Shown: one piece after another, positions 45,443 to 54,495 of the stretch
Numbering within the stretch: position 1 is the stretch's first letter
How the letters are laid out: each line of letters opens with the position of its first letter
Origin: Paludibacteraceae bacterium
Lineage (GTDB): Bacteria; Bacteroidota; Bacteroidia; Bacteroidales; Paludibacteraceae
Direction of reading: 5' to 3'
Assembly: GCA_017556705.1 (NCBI GenBank)
Contig: JAFYMG010000016.1
Coordinates: 1-64,000, forward strand
DNA: 64,000 nt
The notes under the pieces: generated by a model
Told to the model about the DNA's origin: nothing
The model's database searches: none
The model's input: the letters and a program-made list of their open reading frames with translations, nothing else
Program-made: the position numbers and the translations under genes

Positions 45443-45949
45443 TTATTTCTCTTTGACTTCGCAGAGGGTGGAGAGGATGGAATAGTCTTTGACGCTGATG
45501 ACAACGGGTTGTTTGTCTTTGCGGGTGATGACGCAGACATCCATTGGGTCGGTTACCAAAGAGAAATGGCGTCCACATTCGCTGCTATCAAAGATACCAA
45601 GATTTCCGAAAACCATACCCGCTCCTACAATGCGGTGTGAATTAATGCCAGTAGGGTAATGTTCGATAGATACAATCTCCTCAGCAGGGATATGCAGTTT
45701 CCATGCTACCATACGGATGTCAAGGGCATTATCCTTCACTACTGCTTTGCGAGGGCATATCGCCACTGTGACAAGCATCGTCACTGCCAATAGAGCTGTA
45801 ACACCCCAATACATGATGCGGGTGATATTGTCATTCGTTGCCATTGCGCGCTGTACCAGAATAACAATAGAAACCACGATGATGATAGTACAGAGGATTG
45901 TTGTCCACAAAATAGCAGAACTGAAAGGAAGGAATGCTGTTGTTTTCAT
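45443..45949 (-). CDS. Membrane protein with PH-like domain
   Basis: 168 residues from ATG 45949; an upstream ATG at 46093 lies beyond the promoter. Two transmembrane segments (about 13-35 and 46-65) are followed by a beta-rich domain (VAWKLHIPAEEIVSIEHYP ... FSLVTDPMDVCVITRK), which resembles bacterial PH domains. Function unknown. Confidence 0.8.
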   Translation of the reverse strand: MKTTAFLPFSSAILWTTILCTIIIVVSIVILVQRAMATNDNITRIMYWGVTALLAVTMLVTVAICPRKAVVKDNALDIRMVAWKLHIPAEEIVSIEHYPTGINSHRIVGAGMVFGNLGIFDSSECGRHFSLVTDPMDVCVITRKDKQPVVISVKDYSILSTLCEVKEK

Positions 45950-45990
45950 ACTCTCTGGATTTTTAGTTGGTATTGTTTGGAATTCTGCTG

Positions 45991-46022
45991 CAAAGGTATG
46001 AAAAAAATGTGAGATAAAGAAA
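45991..46022 (-). promoter_or_regulatory. Probable promoter of the PH-like membrane protein gene
   Basis: Minus strand TACCTTTG (45998-45991); the -33 region reads TTTC instead of TTTG at 20 bp. Confidence 0.5.
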
Positions 46023-46036
46023 AAAGTGTGTATTTT

Positions 46037-46068
46037 CTTGCGTATGTCAGAAAAAAACACTAATTTTG
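46037..46068 (+). promoter_or_regulatory. Bacteroidales promoter for serA
   Basis: TTG 46038-46040, 20-base spacer with TATGTCAG and A7, TAATTTTG 46061-46068. It excludes the ATG at 46076 as the likely start, since this lies at about +1. Confidence 0.75.
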
Positions 46069-46150
46069 CACCCAAATGGAACATGTATATCACATACCAG
46101 AACAGAAAGAAAAAGAAACATTTGTATTTTATACAACATTATTGAAAAAT

Positions 46151-47071
46151 ATGAAAGTACTTGTTGCAACAGAGAAACCTTTTGCCAAAGTGGCAGTAGA
46201 TGGTATTCGTGAGGTAGTAGAGAAGGCTGGTTATCAGCTTATTTTGCTCGAGAAATACACCGCAAAAGAGCAATTGCTTGAGGCGGTAGCAGACGCAGAT
46301 GCGCTCATCATCCGTTCGGATAATGTGGATGCAGAGGTGCTGGATGCTGCTAAGCAACTCAAGATCGTAGTGCGTGCAGGTGCAGGATATGACAATATCG
46401 ACCTCGCAGCTGCAACTGCGCATAGTGTGGTGGCTATGAACACTCCTGGTCAGAACTCCAACGCCGTTGCTGAATTGGCACTTGGATTGATGGTGATGGC
46501 TGTGCGCAATATGTACAATGGCACGAGCGGTACAGAGCTCAAAGGCAAGAAATTGGGTATTCACGCTTACGGCAATGTGGGTCGCAACGTGGCGCGTATC
46601 GCGAAAGGTTTTGGCATGGAGATCTATGCATACGACGCATATTGTCCAGATGAGGTGATGGTGGCAGAAGGGGTGATGCCATTGCATTCGGCAGAGGAGT
46701 TGTATACCACTTGCGATGTAGTGAGCCTACATATCCCTGCTACGCCAGAAACAAAGGGTAGTATCAACTATGCGTTGCTCAAGAATATGCCAAAGGGCGG
46801 TTTGCTGGTGAATACAGCCCGCAAAGAGGTGATCAATGAGGAAGAGTTGATTCGTTTTATGCAAGAACGTACAGACTTCCGCTATGTGACAGATGTGATG
46901 CCTGCGGCAGATCAGAAGATGCACGAGTTGTTCGAGGAGCGCTATTTTGCTACACCAAAGAAGATGGGCGCACAAACTGCAGAGGCAAATATCAATGCAG
47001 GTATAGCTGCAGCAAAGCAGATTGTGGATTTCTTTGTGAATGGTGTGACCAAATTCCAAGTGAATAAATAA
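46151..47071 (+). CDS. serA: D-3-phosphoglycerate dehydrogenase
   Basis: NAD-dependent first step of serine synthesis. 306 residues from ATG 46151, without an ACT/regulatory domain. NAD motif GIHAYGNVGRNVA, catalytic Arg in NTARKEV, Glu in a later helix. The usual catalytic His of the TPHIGAST motif is replaced: ATPKKMGAQT. I recall this variant from other Bacteroidales. serC is 10.4 kb upstream. Confidence 0.92.
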   Translation: MKVLVATEKPFAKVAVDGIREVVEKAGYQLILLEKYTAKEQLLEAVADADALIIRSDNVDAEVLDAAKQLKIVVRAGAGYDNIDLAAATAHSVVAMNTPGQNSNAVAELALGLMVMAVRNMYNGTSGTELKGKKLGIHAYGNVGRNVARIAKGFGMEIYAYDAYCPDEVMVAEGVMPLHSAEELYTTCDVVSLHIPATPETKGSINYALLKNMPKGGLLVNTARKEVINEEELIRFMQERTDFRYVTDVMPAADQKMHELFEERYFATPKKMGAQTAEANINAGIAAAKQIVDFFVNGVTKFQVNK

Positions 47072-47128
47072 TTTAGAGTTTAGAGGACGCTCGCGTTGCG
47101 AGTTATAGTTTAGAGGCAAAAGGCGAGA
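47072..47128. repeat. GTTTAGAGGACGC hairpin module before the T9SS protein gene
   Basis: GAGTTTAGAGGACGCTCGCG, TTGCGAGTTATAGTTTAGAGG and AAAAGGCGAGAG, ending at the next start codon. Combines the TTTAGAGG word with the GGCGAGAG word. Confidence 0.8.
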
Positions 47129-47129
47129 G

Positions 47130-48404
47130 ATGAGAAAAGTATTATTGGCATTGATCCTTGTTGGTTGTGGTGTCGTTTCCTATGCCCTCCATGTTGAGTG
47201 CGTAGGAAATGCTGTATTATTACCCAATGATGGGGATACGCTATTTCTCTTTGAGAATAATCCTGAGATCAAATCCAAGATTGGTGTGATCGATTGGTAT
47301 CGTTTGCCAGATACCACTACCGCAGTACTATCAGGTACGGACTATTTGTATCCAGAGTACGGTGAAGGATATGCAATCAAGGTAGATGGCACATGGGAGT
47401 ATTTCTGGGTGTTTGATTATGATAGTTTGCGTCTTCAAGTAGATGATATCACAGCAGAGTTGACATGCGAGAATACCGAGTTGACCCTTGAGGGAAATAT
47501 TCCGACAATGCAGTATCACGATGTGGCAGGCAAGTTGTGTACCTACTCACGCTTGTGCCATGTGATATATCTGGATAAGCAATGGGGTAGTGATGGATGG
47601 ATTGATTCGACGGCAGTTGCGGAAACGCCGCTGCAAACTACTATCACCGTAGGGGCAAGTCCTGTGGCTACGGATTTCACAATCGTGGATCAGTTGGCAG
47701 TGTTACTGGAGTTGAGTGGCGATTCTCTTCGCACCTTAGTGTATGATCCAGTAGCGATCAAAGCACATCCGCAGGCCATCGTAACGACACGACCTAATGA
47801 GAGATCCAATGAGGTGGAACGCCCTATAGATCCAGAGACGTTGATTAGACGTTCTGCACCGCTGGAGGTGGAGTTTAAGGCTAACGCACTGAATGCGGAG
47901 TACTATACATGGAAATTATACCAAGGTTCAGAGGAGTTCCTCACCCGCAACGAGGCGCAACATAAGTACACCTTTGAGGAACCAGGCAATTATCGCGCTA
48001 CGCTTGAAATGAGTAATAGCCATGGATGTACCTGTCAATCAGAGGATTTTGAGATTTCTGTGAGCGAATCGATGTTGATGGTTCCTAATGTGTTTACCCC
48101 TAATGGAGATGGTACGCACGACGAGTTTCGTGTGGTATATCGTTCGCTAAAGGAGTTTCATTGCTGGATATATAACCGCTGGGGACATCTGGTGTATAAA
48201 TGGGATGACCCTGCCAAGGGGTGGGATGGAACGATTCATGGCAAACCTGCTGCTGAAGGGGCGTACTACTATGTGATTCGTGCGCTAGGAACGGATGCGG
48301 ATATGGACTACATGTCGAAACCGAAATACTCCAAGAAACTGAAAAAAGGTGAACTGCCAATGGGCGTTTATCAGTTGTCGGGAGATATCAATCTGTTGAG
48401 ATAG
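47130..48404 (+). CDS. Secreted protein with PKD-like and gliding-motility C-terminal (T9SS type B) domain
   Basis: 424 residues, signal peptide 1-19. A PKD-like domain lies at about 245-310 (LEVEFKANALNAEYYTWKL ... YTFEEPGNYRATL). The C-terminal 110 residues form the CHU_C domain: VPNVFTPNGDGTHDEF, IYNRWGHLVYKW and AAEGAYYYVIRA. This domain directs export by T9SS without the classical type A signal. Probably surface-exposed; substrate unknown. Confidence 0.88.
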   Translation: MRKVLLALILVGCGVVSYALHVECVGNAVLLPNDGDTLFLFENNPEIKSKIGVIDWYRLPDTTTAVLSGTDYLYPEYGEGYAIKVDGTWEYFWVFDYDSLRLQVDDITAELTCENTELTLEGNIPTMQYHDVAGKLCTYSRLCHVIYLDKQWGSDGWIDSTAVAETPLQTTITVGASPVATDFTIVDQLAVLLELSGDSLRTLVYDPVAIKAHPQAIVTTRPNERSNEVERPIDPETLIRRSAPLEVEFKANALNAEYYTWKLYQGSEEFLTRNEAQHKYTFEEPGNYRATLEMSNSHGCTCQSEDFEISVSESMLMVPNVFTPNGDGTHDEFRVVYRSLKEFHCWIYNRWGHLVYKWDDPAKGWDGTIHGKPAAEGAYYYVIRALGTDADMDYMSKPKYSKKLKKGELPMGVYQLSGDINLLR

Positions 48405-48446
48405 TTTAGTGTTTAGGGGATGCTATGCTACTATTTAATGTTTAGA
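48404..48446. repeat. AGTTTAGTGTTTAGGGGATG word array
   Basis: TAGTTTAGTGTTTAGG, GGATGCTATGCTAC and TTTAATGTTTAGAG fill the gap up to the next ATG; a degraded TTTAGAGGACGC module. Confidence 0.6.
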
Positions 48447-48447
48447 G

Positions 48448-49068
48448 ATGAAAACAACAAAATCAATATATCAACCTGATTGGCAAGGGCTATCGTTGGC
48501 GAAGATTGACCAACAGATGGCGGCAATGCCTGCTGCGGGCGTGATTGATACGCTCAATTGGAAAGAGCAATATCCAGCTGTACCAGAGACAAAATTCACT
48601 CTTGCGCATACCGACGAGATGTTGTATGTGCGCTTTGAGGTGAAAGGTGAAGTGCCACTGGCAACCAAGACCAACGACCTAGAACTGGTGAACGAGGATG
48701 CGTGCGTGGAGATGTTTATGGGCAATGCGGATAATACTCGCTACTGGAACTTTGAGTTTAACCCCGCAGGTGTGTGCAACGCGTCCAACCGCAAAGAGCG
48801 CAAGGTGGATGTGGTGCGATTGAATGCCGAGCAACTGCAATCGATCAAGCGTTTCCCTGTACAGTTGTGCGCTGCGCATTGGTCGCTGTTGGTAGGTATT
48901 CCATTGGCATTGATAGAGCTTGACCTCGCGCACGAGCACGCGCGCCGCGCGAACTTTTATAAATGTGGCGACAAGACGGCGATGAAGCACTATGCTTCTT
49001 GGAATCCGATAGAGGCAGAAGCACCTGCGTTCCACTTGCCAGAGTTCTTCGGAGAGATACAATTCTAA
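48448..49068 (+). CDS. Carbohydrate-binding family 9-like / DOMON-like protein
   Basis: 206 residues, no signal peptide. Pattern of CBM9-like domains: FTLAHTDEMLYVRFEVKG, then NEDACVEMFMG, YWNFEFNPAGVCNASN and WSLLVGIPLALIEL. Such proteins accompany polysaccharide utilisation in Bacteroidales. No glycosidase is adjacent; ligand unknown. Confidence 0.8.
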   Translation: MKTTKSIYQPDWQGLSLAKIDQQMAAMPAAGVIDTLNWKEQYPAVPETKFTLAHTDEMLYVRFEVKGEVPLATKTNDLELVNEDACVEMFMGNADNTRYWNFEFNPAGVCNASNRKERKVDVVRLNAEQLQSIKRFPVQLCAAHWSLLVGIPLALIELDLAHEHARRANFYKCGDKTAMKHYASWNPIEAEAPAFHLPEFFGEIQF

Positions 49069-49113
49069 ACAACACTACACCACACTACACAACTGCTACA
49101 CAACACTATAAAC
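49068..49113. repeat. ACAACACTACACC word array before dcp
   Basis: AACAACACTACACCACACTA, CACAACTGCTACACAACACT and ATAAAC: imperfect copies of ACAACACTAC. Confidence 0.7.
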
Positions 49114-49116
49114 AAT

Positions 49117-51243
49117 ATGAAAAAATCAATTTTGACTATGGCTGCATTAGCAGTAACCATGTTGGCAAGTGCCAACCCATTCTTCCATTACAAGGAGTGG
49201 AAGACCCCACACAAGACCTATCCATTTAATGACATCAAGCCAGAGCACTATATGCCTGCTTTTGAGGAGGGTATCAAGCAAGGTTTGGCAGAGATTGACG
49301 CTATCGTCAACAATCCAGCAGCTCCTACATTTAAGAACACTATTGAGGCATACGAGAAATCAGGCGAGTTGCTCAGCGTCGTAGCAGGTTGCTTCTACAA
49401 CCTCACTTCTGCAGAGACCAATGATGAACTCCAAGCTATTGCGATGGAGCTCTCTCCAAAGATGTCAGAGTACTCAGCTACTATCCGCCTTAACGAGGGT
49501 CTCTTTAAGCGTATTAAAGCCGTTTATGACCAAAAAGAAACCTTGAAACTCAACCCTGCGCAAAAGAAATTGCTGGAGGATATCTACGAGTCTTTTGCCA
49601 ACAACGGTGCGAACCTCAACGACGAGCAAAAACAAGTGTACAAAGAGCTCAGTGCAAAACTCTCACAACTCACTCTTGTGTACGGACAAAACGTGCTGAA
49701 AGCTACCAACGCATGGACCATGCTCGTGACCAACGAGGCTGACCTTGCAGGTTTGAACGACGATACCAAGGCTATGCTGAAGGCAAATGCAGAGAAGAAA
49801 GGTATGGAAGGTTGGTTGCTCGACCTGAAGCCAACGACCTATCTCCCCGTGATGGAGGATTGCCAAAACCGCGACTTGCGCCGTGAGATCTATACCGCAT
49901 ACAACAGCCGTGCTATTGGTGGTGAGTTTGATAACACACAAGTGATTATTGACATCGTAAATACTCGTCTCGAATTGGCAAAACTATTCGAGAAAGCTTG
50001 CCATGCCGATAAATCACTCACCAAAACTTGTGCTGAGAGCAAGGAGAACGTGATGAACTTCTTGGACCAACTCCGCGAGAGCTATATGCCAGTGGCGCAG
50101 CAGGAAGTGGCTGAATTGCAAGAGTTTGCAAAGAGCAAGGGATTCTATGCTACTCTCCAACCATGGGACTGGAGCTTCTACAGCAAGCAACTCAAAGAGG
50201 AAAAATATGCGATCTCTGATGACCTTCTTCGTCCATACTTCAAGAAGGAGAATGTGATCGAAGGTGTGTTTGGATTAGCAAAACGCCTCTATGGTATCAC
50301 CTTCAAGGAGAACAAAAATATCCAAGTATATCACCCAGAGGTGACTGCATATGAGGTGTCTGATGCTAAGGGTAATTTCCTCGCTGTGTATTATGCAGAC
50401 TTCCACCCACGTGAGGGTAAACGTGGTGGTGCATGGATGAATAATTTCCAAGAGCAATACATAGTAGGCAAGAAGAATATCCGTCCTCATGTGGTTAATG
50501 TGATGAACTTCACCCGCGCAACAGATACCAAACCTGCATTGTTCTCCTACGATGAGGTAGAGACTTTCCTTCACGAGTTTGGTCATGGTCTTCACGGTAT
50601 GCTTACCCAATGCCAATATGCGGCTCAAAATGGTACCAATGTGCCACGCGACTTCGTAGAGCTTCCTTCTCAATTCAACGAGAACTTCCTCGGCGAGAAG
50701 GAGTTCTTGGATACCTTCGCAAAGCATTATGAGACAGGCGAAGTAATCCCACAAGACTTGGTGGACAAGATCCAAAAGGCGGCTACCTACCACGCTGCTT
50801 ATGCTTGTGTGCGTCAGTTGAGCTTCGGTTACTTGGATATGGCATGGCACACATTGACCGAGCCATTCACTGTACCAGAGGCATTGACTGCCACCGAGGC
50901 TGTGATTAAGTTTGGCGACAAAGCGATGGCCCCTGTACAAGTATTGCCACTCGTAGCTGGTACACAAATGGAGTTTGCCTTCACTCATATCTTCTCTGGT
51001 GGCTATGCTGCTGGTTACTACAGCTATAAGTGGTCTGAGTTGTTGGATGCAGATGCATACTCAGTATTCAAGGCAGCGAAGGCAAAGACAGGCACTATCT
51101 TTGATAAGAAGTCAGCTGACCTCTTCCGCAAGAATATTCTTGAGCGCGGTGGAACCGCTAAACCAATGGAACTCTACCGTGCTTTCCGTGGCGGTGAGCC
51201 ATCTATTGATGCTCTCCTTGAGCGCGACGGAATCAAGAAATAA
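49117..51243 (+). CDS. dcp: Peptidyl-dipeptidase Dcp, M3 family
   Basis: Zinc metallopeptidase removing dipeptides from peptide C-termini. 708 residues with a signal peptide (1-20), so periplasmic. The zinc site is FLHEFGHGLHGM (H-E-x-x-H) with the third ligand Glu about 25 residues on (DFVELPSQFNENF). The substrate-binding YAAGYYSYKWSE near the end is typical of Dcp/oligopeptidase A. Ends with a strong terminator. Confidence 0.96.
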   Translation: MKKSILTMAALAVTMLASANPFFHYKEWKTPHKTYPFNDIKPEHYMPAFEEGIKQGLAEIDAIVNNPAAPTFKNTIEAYEKSGELLSVVAGCFYNLTSAETNDELQAIAMELSPKMSEYSATIRLNEGLFKRIKAVYDQKETLKLNPAQKKLLEDIYESFANNGANLNDEQKQVYKELSAKLSQLTLVYGQNVLKATNAWTMLVTNEADLAGLNDDTKAMLKANAEKKGMEGWLLDLKPTTYLPVMEDCQNRDLRREIYTAYNSRAIGGEFDNTQVIIDIVNTRLELAKLFEKACHADKSLTKTCAESKENVMNFLDQLRESYMPVAQQEVAELQEFAKSKGFYATLQPWDWSFYSKQLKEEKYAISDDLLRPYFKKENVIEGVFGLAKRLYGITFKENKNIQVYHPEVTAYEVSDAKGNFLAVYYADFHPREGKRGGAWMNNFQEQYIVGKKNIRPHVVNVMNFTRATDTKPALFSYDEVETFLHEFGHGLHGMLTQCQYAAQNGTNVPRDFVELPSQFNENFLGEKEFLDTFAKHYETGEVIPQDLVDKIQKAATYHAAYACVRQLSFGYLDMAWHTLTEPFTVPEALTATEAVIKFGDKAMAPVQVLPLVAGTQMEFAFTHIFSGGYAAGYYSYKWSELLDADAYSVFKAAKAKTGTIFDKKSADLFRKNILERGGTAKPMELYRAFRGGEPSIDALLERDGIKK

Positions 51244-51262
51244 TGCATTCCTACAATACAAT

Positions 51263-51297
51263 AAAAAAGAGTCCGCATTCAAGTGCGGACTCTTTTT
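51263..51297. terminator. Bidirectional intrinsic terminator after dcp
   Basis: Stem GAGTCCGCA / TGCGGACTC, loop TTCAAG, A6 before and T5 after. Confidence 0.92.
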
Positions 51298-51299
51298 AT

Positions 51300-51372
51300 G
51301 GTGTAGAAGTGCAGGGTGTAAAGTATAAAGGCAGGGCAGCAGAGCTGCTTTTAAACCTTAAACTATTTTATC
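51300..51372. repeat. GTGTAGAAGTGCAGGGTGTA words
   Basis: GTGTAGAAGTGCAGGGTGTA, AAGTATAAAGGCAGGGCAGC and the hairpin GCAGCAGAGCTGC, then TTAAACCTTAAAC. Word-hairpin-word layout again. Confidence 0.55.
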
Positions 51373-51388
51373 TCAGCCTCGTCGTCTT

Positions 51389-52132
51389 CTAGTTAAAGAA
51401 CAACGACAAACCAATAGAGAAAGTCAGTGGACCTGAAGGATGGTGTATTTCGCCTGTCTCTATCGCAGCTTGTTCAATAATCGTTGGCAGCAAGTGTTGT
51501 GTATATGCTGCTTCTGCAAACACACCAAAATTACTCATGATAAACCACTCTACGCCCATTGAAAAGCGTAGTGTAGGGACTACATGATCCACATTTCCCA
51601 TATCGTATGCGCCATCTTCAAGCCCGGTGACATTCTTCACCGTAGCAATCGACACACCTGGTTGTACACTCACATACATATCCCATGGATGAAAATATGG
51701 ATCTTCGTAAAAAGCCTTGATGTCCTTTACCAAAGGAAAACGATATCCTACGCTCATACCAATCTCATTATACCATACTTCTCCGCTGTAGATATTGCTA
51801 CCTTGCATGCAAAGTGAGTCGTACTTATTACTATGCGTGTCGTAGGTGATATACACGAACGTACCATAGTTCTTATGATGTCGCCATCCTAGTCGCATGG
51901 CAGAGTTGAAGGTCGCACCTTCTATTCCATTAGGTGTTACTCCAACACCCAGCACGGTAGGCAAATCCAACGCATCAAAGAAATCACCGAAGGTGTATTT
52001 CTTTTGAGGTGTAATGGACGCTTCGCTATTGGACGCTCCTGCGGAGCTATCGGTAATAGGCATGCTCTCCTGAGCAAAAAGTCCTATGCTCATTGCTGAG
52101 CATAGGACCAATAGTATGGAAAACTTTTTCAT
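51389..52132 (-). CDS. Outer-membrane beta-barrel protein
   Basis: 247 residues; signal peptide 1-20 and about eight amphipathic strands ending in an aromatic C-terminal residue context (FSIGLSLFFN). Such small barrels resemble OmpA/PorT-type porin-like proteins. Just after the signal peptide, residues 24-40 (PITDSSAGASNSEASIT) are encoded by a repeat module. Function unknown. The downstream neighbour is convergent dcp. Confidence 0.82.
   Translation of the reverse strand: MKKFSILLVLCSAMSIGLFAQESMPITDSSAGASNSEASITPQKKYTFGDFFDALDLPTVLGVGVTPNGIEGATFNSAMRLGWRHHKNYGTFVYITYDTHSNKYDSLCMQGSNIYSGEVWYNEIGMSVGYRFPLVKDIKAFYEDPYFHPWDMYVSVQPGVSIATVKNVTGLEDGAYDMGNVDHVVPTLRFSMGVEWFIMSNFGVFAEAAYTQHLLPTIIEQAAIETGEIHHPSGPLTFSIGLSLFFN
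52012..52062. repeat. CTATTGGACGC hairpin module inserted in frame in the beta-barrel gene
   Basis: AATGGACGCTTCG, CTATTGGACGCTCC-TGC-GGAGCTATCGG and TAATAGG. The same word as the recQ insertions, here between the signal peptide and the first strand. Confidence 0.8.
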
Positions 52133-52168
52133 TTTCTCTAAACTCTAAACCGTAGCCACTATGTGGGT

Positions 52169-54088
52169 TTATCGTCTTTGTTGTGCTTTCGCATTCTCAC
52201 GTGCCATGCGTTGTTGCTCACGTTGCATAGCTTCGAGACGTGCCATAAAGCCAGATTTCTTTGGCGCCCCTTTCTTCTTAGCCTTTGCTTCCATCTCGGC
52301 AAGCACTTTCTTGTCATCAATAGCCCAACGGAAGATCATTGTTTGAATGATGGTCATCAAGAGGCTGATGAAATAGTAGTAGCTAAGTCCAGCTGCATAG
52401 TCATTGAAGAAGAAGAGGAACATCAATGGCATGAGATACATCATCCATTTCATCATCTTCATCTCTTGACCACCTGCTTGGGTTTGCATGGTGATATGAG
52501 TGTAAACAATGTTGACAATTGTCATCAACAAGCAGAACAAACTAAGGTGTGTACCAAACACAGGTATTGGAGTATCCCATGTGATAATGGCATCGTATGT
52601 GGAAAGATCATCTGCCCAGAAGAGGGATTGACCACGCAATTCAATAGCCGTTGGTAAGAACCAGAACATAGCCATCAATACTGGGAATTGGAACAGCATT
52701 GGCAAACAGCCCGACATGGGGTTGACTCCCGCCTTCTGATACAATGCCATAGTTGCTTGTTGACGCTCTTGCATCTTCTCTGGTGGATATTTAGCATTAA
52801 TCTCATCCAATTGTGGCTTTAATACACGCATCTTAGCACTTGACTTGTAGGATGCAAACACAAATGGCAAGATTATCAACTTGATAACCAGAGTCATTAA
52901 CAATATCACGATACCGATATGCAAGCCCCATGACATAAAGAGGTCAAACATAGGGATGACCAAGGCCTTGTTGATCCATGATACCAACTTCCAACCCGAA
53001 GGTACGAGTTCGTTGAGATGAAGTTTCTTCTCCTTCTCAACATCTTTGTCATAGGCCTTGAGCGTATTGTAGTGGTTTGGACCAAAATAGTATTTTAAGT
53101 TAGTAGCCTTCTTACCTGTAATATCAAATGGAAGACTTGTAACTGTCTTATACTCTTTGATATAGTGGCTGGCTACGCTAAGTGGAGTTGACTCCATTTG
53201 TGTGGATTCAAATGCATCTTCAGCAATTATCACTGTGGAGAAGTACTGATCTTTATATGCAATCCATTTTACTCGTGCTGACTCTTTCGTGCGATCTGCT
53301 TTTGTCTCAGATAGCTTCTCAATGTCACCGCCTACGAACATATATTGCAATTGAGCGTACTTCTCTTCGAACTTACGACCTTTCTCTTGTTGACGAATCT
53401 GTTGGTTCCAATGCATCTCCAGCGATGACATGTTTTGCGCCAAAGCCCATTGCATGTTGTGTGGTTGAATGCTCATACTTACCATATAATCATCTGCTGG
53501 TAAAGTGTAAGCAATGTCCATATAGCAGTCGTCAATATTCGTGTTGAGACGCAACACAAGAGTGGTATTACCTTCGGTATCGGTAACTTGATTGACTACG
53601 GTGAAATACAGATTATCTGTTGAGAGTACACGACTATTATTGGTCACCAATGTGAAATTCAGCGTGCTTTCATCACCTTGGAATAGGCATAAGTTGTTTA
53701 TGCTATCGCCATATGCCTTGTACTCCTTGAGTTCTGCTTTCGCAATGCGACCGCCACGTTGTGCGATACCAATACGCACTTTTTCATTTTCCAATGTAAT
53801 CAATCCCTCTTCGCCTTGTGCTGCTGGAGTAAATGGACCATACAGCGCCGCTACTTGCTCTGCAATTTGCTCTGTAGTTGCGCTTGCATTTTCTTGCTCA
53901 GCTTTAATTTGTTGAGTGATTTGCTCTGAGATACGCTGTGTCTCTGCCTCTTGGGCTTGTACAAGTGCAATAGAGTCTTGTACACGCTTGCGCTCAGCAA
54001 TCTCCTCTTTAGAAGGACGGTTGAGTAGTGAAAATCCTACAATAATTGCGGCTATTAAAAGGATGCCAATCCATGTTTTTTTATCCAT
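52169..54088 (-). CDS. yidC: Membrane protein insertase YidC
   Basis: Inserts and folds inner-membrane proteins, alone or with SecYEG. 639 residues. TM1 at about 5-22, a large periplasmic beta domain (about 60-370), then the Oxa1-like core with the substrate groove (SWGLHIGIVILLMTLVIKLI, LPMLFQFPVLMAMFWFLP). The C-terminal tail is Lys/Arg/Gln-rich as expected for ribosome contact. Own promoter 75 bp upstream. Confidence 0.97.
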   Translation of the reverse strand: MDKKTWIGILLIAAIIVGFSLLNRPSKEEIAERKRVQDSIALVQAQEAETQRISEQITQQIKAEQENASATTEQIAEQVAALYGPFTPAAQGEEGLITLENEKVRIGIAQRGGRIAKAELKEYKAYGDSINNLCLFQGDESTLNFTLVTNNSRVLSTDNLYFTVVNQVTDTEGNTTLVLRLNTNIDDCYMDIAYTLPADDYMVSMSIQPHNMQWALAQNMSSLEMHWNQQIRQQEKGRKFEEKYAQLQYMFVGGDIEKLSETKADRTKESARVKWIAYKDQYFSTVIIAEDAFESTQMESTPLSVASHYIKEYKTVTSLPFDITGKKATNLKYYFGPNHYNTLKAYDKDVEKEKKLHLNELVPSGWKLVSWINKALVIPMFDLFMSWGLHIGIVILLMTLVIKLIILPFVFASYKSSAKMRVLKPQLDEINAKYPPEKMQERQQATMALYQKAGVNPMSGCLPMLFQFPVLMAMFWFLPTAIELRGQSLFWADDLSTYDAIITWDTPIPVFGTHLSLFCLLMTIVNIVYTHITMQTQAGGQEMKMMKWMMYLMPLMFLFFFNDYAAGLSYYYFISLLMTIIQTMIFRWAIDDKKVLAEMEAKAKKKGAPKKSGFMARLEAMQREQQRMARENAKAQQRR

Positions 54089-54160
54089 TGTTTTATATTG
54101 TATTTATTCGTTAGTATTCCTAATAAGTACATGTGTGTGCGCGTATGCGAAAATTCACTG

Positions 54161-54191
54161 CAAAGGTACTAAAAAAAACTGAAATATTCAA
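54161..54191 (-). promoter_or_regulatory. Bacteroidales promoter for yidC
   Basis: Minus strand: TTG (54191-54189), 20-base spacer with ATATTTCAG and a T-run, TACCTTTG (54168-54161). Confidence 0.75.
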
Positions 54192-54227
54192 GAAAATGCA
54201 CTTTTTTTGCATTTTTTTGTGAAAATA

Positions 54228-54259
54228 TTTGGTCATATCAAAAAAAAGCAGTACCTTTG
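54228..54259 (+). promoter_or_regulatory. Bacteroidales promoter for tRNA-Pro
   Basis: TTTG 54228-54231, 20-base spacer ending AAAAAAAAGCAG, TACCTTTG 54252-54259, 25 bp before the tRNA. Confidence 0.85.
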
Positions 54260-54284
54260 CACCCGCTTTCGGAAGGAAAGTGTG

Positions 54285-54359
54285 CGGGATGTAGTTCAGC
54301 CCGGTTAGAATGCCTGCTTTGGGAGCAGGAGGTCGTGAGTTCGAATCTCGCCATCCCGA
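54285..54359 (+). tRNA. tRNA-Pro (anticodon TGG)
   Basis: 75 nt. Acceptor CGGGATG/CATCCCG, anticodon arm CCTGC-TTTGGGA-GCAGG, T arm GTGAG-TTCGAAT-CTCGC. CCA is not encoded. Confidence 0.95.
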
Positions 54360-54373
54360 CTAACCAAAGAAAT

Positions 54374-54402
54374 AACCATCTGATTTTCAGGTGGTTGTTT
54401 GT
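54374..54402 (+). terminator. Terminator of tRNA-Pro
   Basis: Stem AACCATCTGA / TCAGGTGGTT with a TTT loop and a T-rich tail. Confidence 0.8.
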
Positions 54403-54452
54403 TTTGTTTAACGATTCTATACAATACTATATGAAAAATACACCATACTATA

Positions 54453-54489
54453 CAAAAAAAAGACTTATGAATTCATAAGTCTTTTTTTT
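54453..54489. terminator. Bidirectional terminator at the dnaE 3' end
   Basis: Palindrome AGACTTATGA-ATTCATAAGTCT with A8 before and T8 after. Confidence 0.88.
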
Positions 54490-54495
54490 GTACAT

